DNA of 64,000 nt from positions 1 to 64,000 of the forward strand of contig JAFXCV010000049.1 in NCBI GenBank assembly GCA_017521325.1, given 5' to 3'. The position numbers and the translations under genes were made by a program. Below, in pieces: positions 52,226-60,405 of the stretch. The stretch is from Oscillospiraceae bacterium (GTDB lineage Bacteria; Bacillota; Clostridia; Oscillospirales; Ruminococcaceae). The notes under the pieces were generated by a model, which was not told the DNA's origin, searched no databases, and was given only the letters and a program-made list of their open reading frames with translations. Numbering within the stretch: position 1 is the stretch's first letter; each line of letters begins with the position of its first letter.

Positions 52226-54541
52226 GTGAATAAAAAAATGGGAAAACCCGTCTTTTTTGTTGTCTTCTTTGTGATCCTGGCGTTTACATATTCTACGCTG
52301 TTCGGAATTTCCACATACTACGGCGACATTAAGACAACGTATGTACACAGTCTGGAGGATATTCGTCTGGGTATCGACATCCAGGGCGGTGTTGACGTAA
52401 CATTTGAGCCCGAGAATGACATGGATGCAAGCAAGGATCAGATGGATGCTGCACTGCAGATCATCAACACCCGTCTTCTTTCAATGGGTATCAATGACAG
52501 CGAAACCTATGTGGACTACAACAACAGCCGTATCATCGTGCGTTTCCCGTGGCAGTCGGGCGAGGAGAACTTTGATCCCACTGCAGCGGTAGATGAGCTT
52601 GGACAGATGGCAGAGCTGACATTCCGCTATGGTACCGAGCCGGACGGCGAGATCATCCTCACCGGTAAGGACGTTGAAGAAGCACAAGGCGGCTTTCACG
52701 AAGAATGGAAGGTATTCCTCACGCTGAAAGAAGACGGCGCAAAGGCATTCGCAGAAGCAACCGCAAAGCAGAAGGCAAACGGCGGTTACATCTCCATCTG
52801 GATGGATGATGTGTGCGTTTCCAGTGCAACGGTTAACGACGTCATCAATGAAGGTTCTGCACAGATCACAGGTAACTTTGACGCAGATTCCTCCAAGGCA
52901 CTGGCAGACCAGATCAATTCCGGTGCGCTGCCCTTCTCTCTGAAGACCACAAGCTCCAAGACACTCTCCCCGACACTCGGTCAGGGTGCTCTCTATGCGA
53001 TGGTCCTCAGCGGTATCATTGCTCTGGTATTCATCTGTGTTTACATGCTCATCCTTTACCGTGTACCCGGCTTTGTGGCTGTGATCGGTCTGATCGGACA
53101 GGTTGCAGGTATGCTTGCAGCAGTTTCCGGCTGGTTCGGCTTCCAGCCCAGCTCTACACTGACCATCCCCGGTATTGCAGGTATCATCCTCTCCGTAGGT
53201 ATGGGCGTTGACTGTAACATCATCACTGCAGAGCGTATCCGTGAGGAACTGGCTAAGGGCAGATCCGTGGAAGCTGCGCTCAAGGCAGGCTACAAGAACG
53301 CATTCTCTGCAATCCTCGACGGCAACCTGACTCTGGCGATCGTTGCGGTAATTCTGATGGGTGCATTCGGTACCAATACCAACCCCATCACCAAGTTCCT
53401 TGACAACACCATCTTCTATTTCTTCGGCGCAACCACAGAAGGCTTTGTATACTCCTTCGGCTTTACTCTGCTCGTCGGCGTTATCCTGAACATCGTCATG
53501 GGCGTGGGCGCAGCAAGACTGATGACCATGTCTCTGGCAAGATTCAAGGCATTCCAGAAGCCCTCTCTGTACGGTTACAACGAGAAGAAGCATAAGGAAA
53601 CAAGAATTTTCAACTTCAGCGGCATGAAGAAGGTTTACTTCACCATCGCAGCTGTACTCATCGGCGTATCCCTGTGTACAAGCTTCCTCGGCGTAGAGGT
53701 AGCAATCGACTTCAAGGGCGGTACCATCGTATCCTACTCCTACACAGGCGATATCGACGCAAATGCATGCAAGGCCGAGATCGAGGAGATCCTCAATTCT
53801 CCGGTTACCATTCAGACAGGTGAAAGCTTTGATGCAAACACCAACACCCTGACCATTTCCTTCAGCTACAGCGAAGGTCTGACACAGGAGCTGCAGGAAA
53901 AGATGCTCAAGGCTGTGCAGGAAACCTATCCGGATGCAGGCGTTGAAGTGCTCGACAGCAACGACGTAAGCCCGTCCTCCGGTCGTGAGTTCTTCGGCAA
54001 ATGTATCGTTGCGGTACTCTTTGCAGCACTTCTCCTGATCATCTATATCGCTCTGCGATTCAAGAAGATCAGCGGTTGGTCCGCAGGTGTGTTCACAATC
54101 ATGGCACTGCTGCACGATATTATCGTTACCTACGGTTCCTTCGTACTGTGCGGTTTTGAGATCAACGCAAACTTCATGGCAGTTCTGCTGACCATCTTCG
54201 GTTACTCCATCAACAACACCATCGTTGTATATGACAGAATCCGTGAGAACCAGTCCATTCTGCCCAGAAAGAGCAGCATTTCCGAGCTGATCAACACCAG
54301 CGCAAGCCAGACGCTTCGCCGTTCCATCCGTACAACCATCACCACACTTGCTACAATGGTAATTATCAGCGTTGTTGCTTATGTGTGCAAGGTTGACGAT
54401 ATCATGAGCTTCTCCGTACCGATGGTATTCGGTCTGCTGGCAGGTACTTTCTCCTCCCAGTGCATCGCTCCGACGCTTTGGGTATGGTGGAATGAAAAGC
54501 GTGGCATCAAGACAATTGGTGATTACGCAAAGAAGGCATAA
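52226..54541 (+). CDS. secDF: Fused protein translocase subunit SecDF
   Basis: 771 residues, SecD and SecF in one chain as in Bacillus, 12 membrane helices in two six-helix halves, proton-driven accessory of SecYEG export. Seen: SecD D1 motif LGIDIQGGVDVTFE, the SMGVDCNIITAERI helix, and SecF entry VAIDFKGGTIVSY plus TIFGYSINNTIVVYDRIREN. GTG start with ACAGGAGG 6 bp upstream. Own promoter and terminator. Codon use is more biased to CTG, GCA and GTA than in its neighbours, suggesting high expression. Confidence 0.96.
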   Translation: MNKKMGKPVFFVVFFVILAFTYSTLFGISTYYGDIKTTYVHSLEDIRLGIDIQGGVDVTFEPENDMDASKDQMDAALQIINTRLLSMGINDSETYVDYNNSRIIVRFPWQSGEENFDPTAAVDELGQMAELTFRYGTEPDGEIILTGKDVEEAQGGFHEEWKVFLTLKEDGAKAFAEATAKQKANGGYISIWMDDVCVSSATVNDVINEGSAQITGNFDADSSKALADQINSGALPFSLKTTSSKTLSPTLGQGALYAMVLSGIIALVFICVYMLILYRVPGFVAVIGLIGQVAGMLAAVSGWFGFQPSSTLTIPGIAGIILSVGMGVDCNIITAERIREELAKGRSVEAALKAGYKNAFSAILDGNLTLAIVAVILMGAFGTNTNPITKFLDNTIFYFFGATTEGFVYSFGFTLLVGVILNIVMGVGAARLMTMSLARFKAFQKPSLYGYNEKKHKETRIFNFSGMKKVYFTIAAVLIGVSLCTSFLGVEVAIDFKGGTIVSYSYTGDIDANACKAEIEEILNSPVTIQTGESFDANTNTLTISFSYSEGLTQELQEKMLKAVQETYPDAGVEVLDSNDVSPSSGREFFGKCIVAVLFAALLLIIYIALRFKKISGWSAGVFTIMALLHDIIVTYGSFVLCGFEINANFMAVLLTIFGYSINNTIVVYDRIRENQSILPRKSSISELINTSASQTLRRSIRTTITTLATMVIISVVAYVCKVDDIMSFSVPMVFGLLAGTFSSQCIAPTLWVWWNEKRGIKTIGDYAKKA

Positions 54542-54556
54542 GCGAATTTACACCGC

Positions 54557-54589
54557 AAACCCGAAGGGCAATGCCTTTCGGGTTTGTTT
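54557..54589 (+). terminator. Terminator of secDF
   Basis: AAACCCGAAAGGC-like stem (AAACCCGAAGGGC/GCCTTTCGGGTTT) followed by GTTTATAAC; the ribosome site of the next gene lies 20 bp on. Confidence 0.7.
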
Positions 54590-54619
54590 ATAACGAAACT
54601 CATAAAAGGAGGAATTTCC

Positions 54620-55279
54620 ATGCCCTATTGTCAGAACTGCGGCAGACCGCTTGCAGAAAACGAAGTTTGCAACTGCCGGAACCAAAACCCGAATCCGGGA
54701 ATGCCGAACCCTGCTGTTTATCAGTACTCCAACGCACAGGTGCAGAATCCCCCCAAGAAGAACAACACCGCAGTGATCGTGATTATCATCATCGCAGTGG
54801 TGATGCTGTTTGTTCTTCCTGTTCTCGGCATTCTCGCTGCCATTCTGATTCCTGCCATGCTTGGTTATACCGCAAAATCACAGCAGGCAAGTGTCAACAG
54901 CGCTGCAAAGGCGATCTATGACGCCTATTCAACGGCGATCATTGAGCTTGATTCCAAGAATGTCGATGTCCTTGGGGATTACATCATCAGCTCGGATGCG
55001 GATGACTGCATCAATGTTCCGTTTGATGTATCCTATATCTACGATATGGCGAATGACTACTATACGGAGCTTGGCGAATACAATTATTTTGTTATCATTG
55101 AAGATGGCAGGGTTTCCTATGCTGCCTGTGAGGAATCCGGAGAAGACTGCATAGGCACTTTCCCGTATGCAACACGGGTAAACGAAGGACCGACCACCTA
55201 CTCCGGCTCTGTCGGCGCTGAGGGCTGGGATCTGGAGGATCTCTATTATTACACCTATTCCGTGCTGTACGGAAATTAA
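54620..55279 (+). CDS. Zinc-ribbon protein with pilin-like membrane helix
   Basis: 219 residues. N-terminal zinc ribbon (CQNCGRPL...CNC), a Pro/Asn-rich linker, one long membrane helix (about 48-72), then a helix GILAAILIPAMLGYTAKSQQ typical of type IV pilins and a soluble C-terminal domain (about 90-219) that is acidic and Tyr-rich with two cysteines (CINVPF, CEESGEDC). No GFTLxE prepilin cleavage site precedes the helix, so it is a membrane-anchored pilin-fold protein, not a normal pilin. AAAGGAGGAATTTCC precedes the ATG at 54620. Function unknown. Confidence 0.75.
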   Translation: MPYCQNCGRPLAENEVCNCRNQNPNPGMPNPAVYQYSNAQVQNPPKKNNTAVIVIIIIAVVMLFVLPVLGILAAILIPAMLGYTAKSQQASVNSAAKAIYDAYSTAIIELDSKNVDVLGDYIISSDADDCINVPFDVSYIYDMANDYYTELGEYNYFVIIEDGRVSYAACEESGEDCIGTFPYATRVNEGPTTYSGSVGAEGWDLEDLYYYTYSVLYGN

Positions 55280-55281
55280 AC

Positions 55282-55314
55282 AAGCCCCCACTCCGTATGG
55301 AGTGGGGCTTTCTG
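55282..55314 (+). terminator. Terminator of the zinc-ribbon pilin-like gene
   Basis: AAGCCCC(C)ACTCC/GGAGT(G)GGGCTT stem followed by TCTG. Confidence 0.75.
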
Positions 55315-55320
55315 CACACA

Positions 55321-55350
55321 AAAAGGGCGATGCATGCGCATCGCCCTTTC
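55321..55350 (-). terminator. Terminator of spoVS (solo copy of a recurrent hairpin)
   Basis: AAAGGGCGATGC/GCATCGCCCTTT stem followed on the minus strand by TTTTTGTGTG. Nearly the same hairpin opens repeat copies C (18327) and E (29429), but here it stands without the other modules. Confidence 0.8.
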
Positions 55351-55358
55351 TTATGCAC

Positions 55359-55619
55359 TTATCTCGGCTCACAAATGAGCTTGATTGCGGTGCGGTCTTC
55401 ACCGTCAATCTGAATGCTGGTAAATGCAGGAATGCAGATCAGGTCAATACCGATCGGTGCAAGATAACCTCTTGCAATCGCAACCGACTTGACAGCCTGG
55501 TTTGCTGCGCCTGCGCCAACAGCCTGAATCTCGACACTCTTGTTTTCACGAATGACTCCTGCGATGGCTCCTGCTACAGAATTTGGGGATGAACGTGAAG
55601 ATACTTTCAAAATTTCCAT
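55359..55619 (-). CDS. spoVS: Stage V sporulation protein S
   Basis: 86 residues, the whole SpoVS fold (MEILKVSSRSSPNSVAGAIA, VGAGAANQAVKSVAIARG). Small Alba-like protein affecting sporulation and septation. AAGGAGGCTATT precedes the ATG. Own promoter at 55689-55717. Adjacent to ymdB as in Bacillus, a conserved neighbourhood. Confidence 0.97.
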   Translation of the reverse strand: MEILKVSSRSSPNSVAGAIAGVIRENKSVEIQAVGAGAANQAVKSVAIARGYLAPIGIDLICIPAFTSIQIDGEDRTAIKLICEPR

Positions 55620-55688
55620 AATAGCCTCCTTGGGTATATTGTTTTTGTGTTTATGGGATAATGGTTACAGGGTATTTACTGTATTATT

Positions 55689-55717
55689 ATTATACACCAT
55701 TCATCGGCAAAAAGCAA
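55689..55717 (-). promoter_or_regulatory. Promoter of spoVS
   Basis: Minus strand: TTGCTT (55717-55712), 17 bp, TATAAT (55694-55689). Sits in the 120-bp gap behind ymdB. Confidence 0.7.
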
Positions 55718-55739
55718 GAGTTTTATAAAAGTTTGTGAA

Positions 55740-56504
55740 TTATCTCACAAAAATAGGGAGAATTTTGGTTGTTTTGCCGATTTTTGCATCGAATTCCACC
55801 AGAACGCCGTTGAGCATGCAGTCGCCCTGCGCCTCCTCAAAACGTGTGGGAACGTGCAGGTGCAGGCGGTCGATGGCGATCTCTTTTTTGACGCCGAGGA
55901 CGGAATCCTCCACGCCCGTCATGCCTGCATCGGTAATATATGCCGTATGCCCCTGCAAAATACATGCATCCGCTGTCTGGACATGGGTGTGCGTGCCGAA
56001 CATGCCCGTGACTCTGCCTGCAAGGTAATGCCCCATCGCCTTTTTCTCCGAGGTTGCCTCGGCGTGGAAATCCACGAAGATATTAGGCGTGTCGATCTCA
56101 CGGAGCAGCGCATCCGCTGTATCAAAGGGATTTGCGAGGTTTTCCATGAACAGCACACCGGAAAGGTTGATGATGGCAATGCGGCAGGCACCGAGGTCGA
56201 GCAGCCCCACGCCCTTGCCGGGGCAGGCGTCGGAATAATTGGCAGGTCGCAGAATGCAGTCGTTATCGAAAATATGCAGGTTGTCCCTGCGCTGAAAGGC
56301 GTGGTTGCCGGTGGTGATGAGGTCTGCGCCGCAGGAAAAGAGCTGCTCTGCGGAATAGGCGGTGATGCCGTTGCCATTTGCGGAATTCTCGCCGTTGACG
56401 ATCGTGATATCCGCACCGAGTTCACGGCGCAGTTGGGGGAGCTTTCTGCTCAGAAAGCGGCAGCCGACTTCGCCCACCACGTCACCGATAAATAAAAGTT
56501 TCAT
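55740..56504 (-). CDS. ymdB: YmdB-family metallophosphoesterase (cyclic nucleotide phosphodiesterase type)
   Basis: 254 residues. Metal ligands in FIGDVVGEVG, NGENSANGNG, TTGNHAF, DFHAEATSEK and GTHTHVQTAD. In Bacillus YmdB hydrolyses 2',3'-cyclic nucleotides and influences biofilm versus sporulation choice. ATG at 56504 with GAAAGGAAGTACACAT upstream. Upstream of spoVS on the same strand; rny is not in the window. Confidence 0.93.
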   Translation of the reverse strand: MKLLFIGDVVGEVGCRFLSRKLPQLRRELGADITIVNGENSANGNGITAYSAEQLFSCGADLITTGNHAFQRRDNLHIFDNDCILRPANYSDACPGKGVGLLDLGACRIAIINLSGVLFMENLANPFDTADALLREIDTPNIFVDFHAEATSEKKAMGHYLAGRVTGMFGTHTHVQTADACILQGHTAYITDAGMTGVEDSVLGVKKEIAIDRLHLHVPTRFEEAQGDCMLNGVLVEFDAKIGKTTKILPIFVR

Positions 56505-56526
56505 ATGTGTACTTCCTTTCAAAAAA

Positions 56527-56725
56527 GTGTTCTGCCCTGAAAATGGGGCAGAACACGGGTTTGTTAAATGTTTTTTCGGGTCAGGCAGCCTGAAGCTGCC
56601 CCCACCCCAACCCCTCCCCCAGAGGGTGAGGGGCTATTTTGGGGGTTCTGCGTACCCCTACCCGCTAAGAGCTGTCGCTCTTAAAGTTCAAATAGGATGA
56701 ACCACGCCCGAAAAGGGCAGAACAC
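56527..56725 (-). repeat. Hairpin/G-quadruplex intergenic repeat, copy J
   Basis: Read on the minus strand: GTGTTCTGCCC at the entry (56725), an AAGAGCGACAGCTCTT stem, GCGGGTAGGGGTACGCAGAA, TAGCCCCTCACCC, the quadruplex motif (56620-56599), then hairpin GTGTTCTGCCC/GGGCAGAACAC at the exit (56527). The flanks thus share an 11-bp direct repeat that is one arm of the exit hairpin. Lies after the acyltransferase-like gene and before ymdB. Confidence 0.85.
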
Positions 56726-56730
56726 AGGGG

Positions 56731-58308
56731 TTACTTCGTCAGCTCCGCAATCAGGTCATCGACCGAATCGGGCATGTGCTTTGTCTGGATGCCCTGCTCG
56801 CTGAGAATATCGTCAAGCGTGTAATTTCTCGGCTGCGGGGGCGGCGTGGGAGCAGGTCTTCTGACGGGCTTTTCGATCGGTTTTTCGATTGGCTGTGCCA
56901 TCGGCTTTTCAATAGGCTTTTCGGGAAGCTTCACCTCATGTACGCCGATCGGCTTTTCTGCCGGGGGCTGTGTGAGCTTCACCGTCATTTCATGCTGCTG
57001 CACCACAGGAACGGTAATGGTGTGACGGGAGCTGTTTTCGCTTGCCTGCGGCAGCGGCTGCGTGTAGGAAAGCGGCAGTGACACGGTTTTCTGAATCACA
57101 GGTTCCTCTTCTGCTTCTTCCTCTTCGTCATTGCTGTCAAGCTCATATGCCTCGGCTGCGGCTTCTTCGGGATCCTGTTCCTCGAAAATCAGTTCTTCCT
57201 CTTCCTCGTCCGCAGGAATTTCCTCCGCTTCCTCCGTTTCCGCTTCTTCTTCCTCATCGGTCATGCGGGAATTGCGGATGACATTGCGGATGGCAAACAC
57301 GGGGAACTGCAGCAGCAGTCCCACTGCCGTGCAGAGAATGAACAGAATCGGAACCACGCCGAAGCCCGCCCACAGACGGATGGAAACATCGGGGAAGCGT
57401 TCTTCAAGTGCAGGAAGCAGGCAGCGCAGAAGCGGATCGCCAAGCATCAGTGCCAGAAGCATACCGCCTGCCGCACCGCCGAAGAAGCGGTGACCAACGC
57501 TGCTGCCGTATTTTCTGCTGCGGAAAATACCCACCAGACACAGTGCGACGCACAGGCTCGGAAGTGCTGCCATGCTGTCAAGCCACGGGCAGTACAGCTG
57601 TCCCTTTGCCATGCTCATCGCAAGTACAACTGCCGTTTCGCAGGCAAGAATGGCGATGAGGAAAATGACCATCAGTACAATATCACGGCGGCGTTTGAGG
57701 TAACGTTTCATGTAGGCTCCGCCGATATAGGCTGCAATGGGGGCAAGCGTGAGGCACCATGAGGGCAGCACGGTGATGCCGCCGAACTGCAGAATGGGCT
57801 GCAGTGTGCCGAAAAATGCCGTCAGCACAAGGAAAACCTGCCTCGGTCTTCTGTGTCCAAGATCATGGAAGGCAGCGTTGATAAAGGGGGCTGCCAGCAG
57901 CAGCAGGAAATACATGCCCACAATCGGTGCAAGGAAGGAGGTGCGGAAGCTGAAAAATTCCTGCACGATGTCTGCTGCGGTAAGCGTTTCCTGCAGGAGG
58001 AAGATCCGCAGCAGCAGGCTGAATGCGCTGCCCACGAGATAGATATAGAGCAGGCGGATGAAAATTTTGAAATAGGATGCGGAGAATTTTCTGCCGCTCA
58101 AGACAAAGCCCATGCCGCCTGCAAGCAGCAGTGCGCCGCTCATGCAGAACCAGCGAGCCGCAAGGGGCAGTGCCGCCATGTAGGAATCCACGGGAAGCTC
58201 TGCAAAGCCCATGACATCGAAATAACTCAGACCGAGCAGGAGCATTGCACCCAGACAGCAGAGAAGATCAATGCCGAGATTCCGTGTGTTTTTCTTTATG
58301 TTTGACAT
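56731..58308 (-). CDS. Acyltransferase-3-like polytopic membrane protein with long acidic tail
   Basis: 525 residues: about ten membrane helices (residues 10-345) in the acyltransferase-3 pattern (NLGIDLLCCLGAMLLLGLS), then a cytoplasmic tail. The tail has an extremely acidic part (about 350-405; runs of Glu), a linker, and EKPIEKP repeats (about 455-485), ending with DDILSEQGIQTKHMPDSVDD. The catalytic His expected after the first helix is not present, so acyl transfer is doubtful. The C-terminal short helix could be a docking peptide. Promoter TTGCAG-17-TATAAT upstream. Confidence 0.75.
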   Translation of the reverse strand: MSNIKKNTRNLGIDLLCCLGAMLLLGLSYFDVMGFAELPVDSYMAALPLAARWFCMSGALLLAGGMGFVLSGRKFSASYFKIFIRLLYIYLVGSAFSLLLRIFLLQETLTAADIVQEFFSFRTSFLAPIVGMYFLLLLAAPFINAAFHDLGHRRPRQVFLVLTAFFGTLQPILQFGGITVLPSWCLTLAPIAAYIGGAYMKRYLKRRRDIVLMVIFLIAILACETAVVLAMSMAKGQLYCPWLDSMAALPSLCVALCLVGIFRSRKYGSSVGHRFFGGAAGGMLLALMLGDPLLRCLLPALEERFPDVSIRLWAGFGVVPILFILCTAVGLLLQFPVFAIRNVIRNSRMTDEEEEAETEEAEEIPADEEEEELIFEEQDPEEAAAEAYELDSNDEEEEAEEEPVIQKTVSLPLSYTQPLPQASENSSRHTITVPVVQQHEMTVKLTQPPAEKPIGVHEVKLPEKPIEKPMAQPIEKPIEKPVRRPAPTPPPQPRNYTLDDILSEQGIQTKHMPDSVDDLIAELTK

Positions 58309-58370
58309 AGTTTCACCTTCATAATCCGATTTTTCGGCGTGTATCCGTATACACCGCCACAGTTACTTTT

Positions 58371-58399
58371 ATTATACCATATTTTTCGGGCTTCTGCAA
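58371..58399 (-). promoter_or_regulatory. Promoter of the acyltransferase-like gene
   Basis: Minus strand: TTGCAG (58399-58394), 17 bp, TATAAT (58376-58371). Divergent from the promoter at 58457. Confidence 0.7.
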
Positions 58400-58456
58400 C
58401 AGCTTTTCTGTGAATTCAACAGATTGCGCAAAAAAATTTTTTATCCGCAAAATCCC

Positions 58457-58486
58457 TTGACAGTCGTGCTCAGGGTTTGTTATAAT
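58457..58486 (+). promoter_or_regulatory. Promoter of the DivIVA-like operon
   Basis: TTGACA (58457-58462), 18 bp, TATAAT (58481-58486). Confidence 0.75.
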
Positions 58487-58531
58487 ATGAGATACAGATG
58501 TACGATTTCTCGACAGAAGGGAGCAGAATAT

Positions 58532-59029
58532 ATGGCTGTAGTATTCAGACCCACGGAAAACGGGTACGATCAGATGGAGGTTCTTACTCGAATTGACGAA
58601 TTTGAGCAGCTCAAGGAAAAGGTACGCAAGGGAAAGCTCACCGTTGAGGAAGCAGCAGAGCAGGCGCAGGCACTTGCAGAAAAGCCGATTTCAACAGGAA
58701 TCAGAGGCTTTGACCCTGAGGAAGTGGACACCTGCTTTGGCAATTATGTGAATGCGATCCGCACGATGCAGACGGCACCTGTGACAGAGTCGAGGACGCT
58801 GCCCACAGCATTCAGAGGCTATCATAAAATGCAGGTGCTGACCTATGTGGATGCTCTCAATGCGCTCATTGCGGCGGCAGAGGGCGGCAGCATCACGCCT
58901 TCGGATGCATTGGTACAGGCGGAAAAGGTCATGAAAAAGCCTTTGGAAAAGGCAATGTTCGGCTTCTCGATTTCCGACACGGATGCGTATCTGAAAAGCC
59001 TTATGGCAAAGCTGCGCAGTTTTTCATAA
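58532..59029 (+). CDS. DivIVA-like protein with internal duplication
   Basis: 165 residues made of two repeats, about 5-76 and 94-162. Each has GY-x2-M-x-VLT-x2-D near its start, a T-x3-A-x3-A helix in the middle and a KP...GF-x3-D-x-D/E end (compare GYDQMEVLTRIDEF with GYHKMQVLTYVDAL, and GFDPEEVDTCF with GFSISDTDAYL). The G-Y/F-x3-x-V pattern is that of the DivIVA N-terminal membrane-binding motif, but the long coiled coil is missing. Possibly a polar or septal marker. ATG at 58532 with GAAGGGAGCAG upstream; first gene of a three-gene operon. Confidence 0.7.
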   Translation: MAVVFRPTENGYDQMEVLTRIDEFEQLKEKVRKGKLTVEEAAEQAQALAEKPISTGIRGFDPEEVDTCFGNYVNAIRTMQTAPVTESRTLPTAFRGYHKMQVLTYVDALNALIAAAEGGSITPSDALVQAEKVMKKPLEKAMFGFSISDTDAYLKSLMAKLRSFS

Positions 59030-59050
59030 GAAACGAAAACGAGGTAAGAT

Positions 59051-59995
59051 ATGGACGCACTGGTCATCGGTGCCGGCGGATTTGCAGGCACCTATCTGAT
59101 ACGGGAATTGCAGTCGCAGGGAAAATCCGTGGTGCTTGCAAAGCTTCCCCACGAGAGCATCCGCATCGGCGGCTGCGAGGTCACGGATCTTGATATTCTG
59201 AACGAAAACGCTGTGCGCACGCTGCTGTTTACGCACTGCCCTGCGCAGATCTATTATCTGGCGGAGCAGGATTCGGTTGCGCAGTCGTGGAAGGATCCCA
59301 AGGATACGGTGGATATGAATATCAAGGGGCTGCTGTGCCTGCTTGAAGCGGTTCGCAGCATGGAGGATTACTACCCGAGGATCCTGCTTGTGGGTTCAGC
59401 GGAGGAATACGGCAGCGTGAAGGGCTTGCAGACGCCCGTGCAGGAGGATGCGCCCCTGCACCCGTCGAATCCCTATGGCGTGACAAAGGCATGCCAGAGC
59501 TGCTTTGGCAGCCTGTATGCAAGGGCGTACGGGATGGGAATCGTCATGGTGCGTGCGTTCGGGCAGGTGGGCGTTGGACTATCGCCGCAGTATTTTCCGG
59601 CAGACCTCACACTGCAGATCGCCGAGATGGAGGCAGGCTTCCGTGAACCGATGGTAAAGCTTGCAAATCCGCAGGCAAGGCGTGATTTCTGCGATGTGCG
59701 TGACGCAGTCAGGGCATATGTCATGCTCATGGAGCGTGGCAGGGCGGGCGAAATCTACAACGTGGGCAGCGGCAGAAGCGTATCCATGCAGGAGGTGCTG
59801 GAGATGCTCACGGAGCAGAGCAGTATTCCGATTGCGGCAATGCAGGAGGAACGGCGGATGCGTTCAGCCGACATGCCGGCAGCGGATATCACAAAGCTGC
59901 GTGAGGATACGGGCTGGACGGCGGAATATTCGCTGGAGGAGAGCCTGCATGCGATGCTCAATTTTAACCGAAGGAATTTCGGGCTTTTTGAATGA
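59051..59995 (+). CDS. NAD(P)-dependent nucleotide-sugar dehydratase/reductase (SDR family)
   Basis: 314 residues, extended short-chain dehydrogenase. Rossmann motif GAGGFAG (7-13), catalytic Ser-Tyr-Lys as VGSAEEYG and YGVTK, and RDFCDVRDAVRAYV near the substrate domain. Closest in style to GDP-mannose 4,6-dehydratase and GDP-6-deoxy-mannose reductase (Rmd). Probably makes a deoxysugar for surface glycan. GAGGTAAGAT precedes the ATG, 21 bp after the DivIVA-like gene. Confidence 0.85.
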   Translation: MDALVIGAGGFAGTYLIRELQSQGKSVVLAKLPHESIRIGGCEVTDLDILNENAVRTLLFTHCPAQIYYLAEQDSVAQSWKDPKDTVDMNIKGLLCLLEAVRSMEDYYPRILLVGSAEEYGSVKGLQTPVQEDAPLHPSNPYGVTKACQSCFGSLYARAYGMGIVMVRAFGQVGVGLSPQYFPADLTLQIAEMEAGFREPMVKLANPQARRDFCDVRDAVRAYVMLMERGRAGEIYNVGSGRSVSMQEVLEMLTEQSSIPIAAMQEERRMRSADMPAADITKLREDTGWTAEYSLEESLHAMLNFNRRNFGLFE

Positions 59996-60036
59996 TAGAA
60001 GAAATCCTACAGAAACAAAGAAAGGAAGGCGGCAGC

Positions 60037-60339
60037 ATGAAAACAGAAACCTATGCAGAAATTCATGGAATCGGAAAAACAGGACAGACGCTCAAGAAAT
60101 TCGGCGAGCAGCAGAACGAACTCAATGCGCAGCTTACGGCGCAGGTGGAAACGCTCACGAATCAGCTGGAAAAGGCGATGCAGCGCATTGCGCAGCTGGA
60201 AGCGGAGCAGGAAAAGAACATCGCACGCTTTGGCCGCTGTGCAGCGGAGCTTGACGAGATGCAGAAGGAGCTTGACCGCCTGCGTCTGACAACGAAGCTC
60301 AATACGAATGCGATTGATCGGATTGCGAAGGGCGGATAA
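60037..60339 (+). CDS. Small coiled-coil protein
   Basis: 100 residues; residues about 18-90 are heptad-like and rich in Gln, Glu, Leu and Lys (QQNELNAQLTAQVETLTNQL). No known family. ATG at 60037 with AAAGGAAGGCGGCAGC upstream; an in-frame ATG at 59992 overlaps the previous stop and lacks a ribosome site. Third gene of the operon with the DivIVA-like and nucleotide-sugar genes, so a scaffold role is conceivable. Confidence 0.7.
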   Translation: MKTETYAEIHGIGKTGQTLKKFGEQQNELNAQLTAQVETLTNQLEKAMQRIAQLEAEQEKNIARFGRCAAELDEMQKELDRLRLTTKLNTNAIDRIAKGG

Positions 60340-60369
60340 GTTCCTGTGGAAATTTTTATCGGAACAATG

Positions 60370-60402
60370 AACGGAGAAGGAGTGAATCCTTCTCCGTTTT
60401 TG
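60370..60402 (+). terminator. Terminator of the DivIVA-like operon
   Basis: AACGGAGAAGGA/TCCTTCTCCGTT stem with GTGAA loop and TTTT. Converges with the YdbT-like gene. Confidence 0.85.
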
Positions 60403-60405
60403 CAT

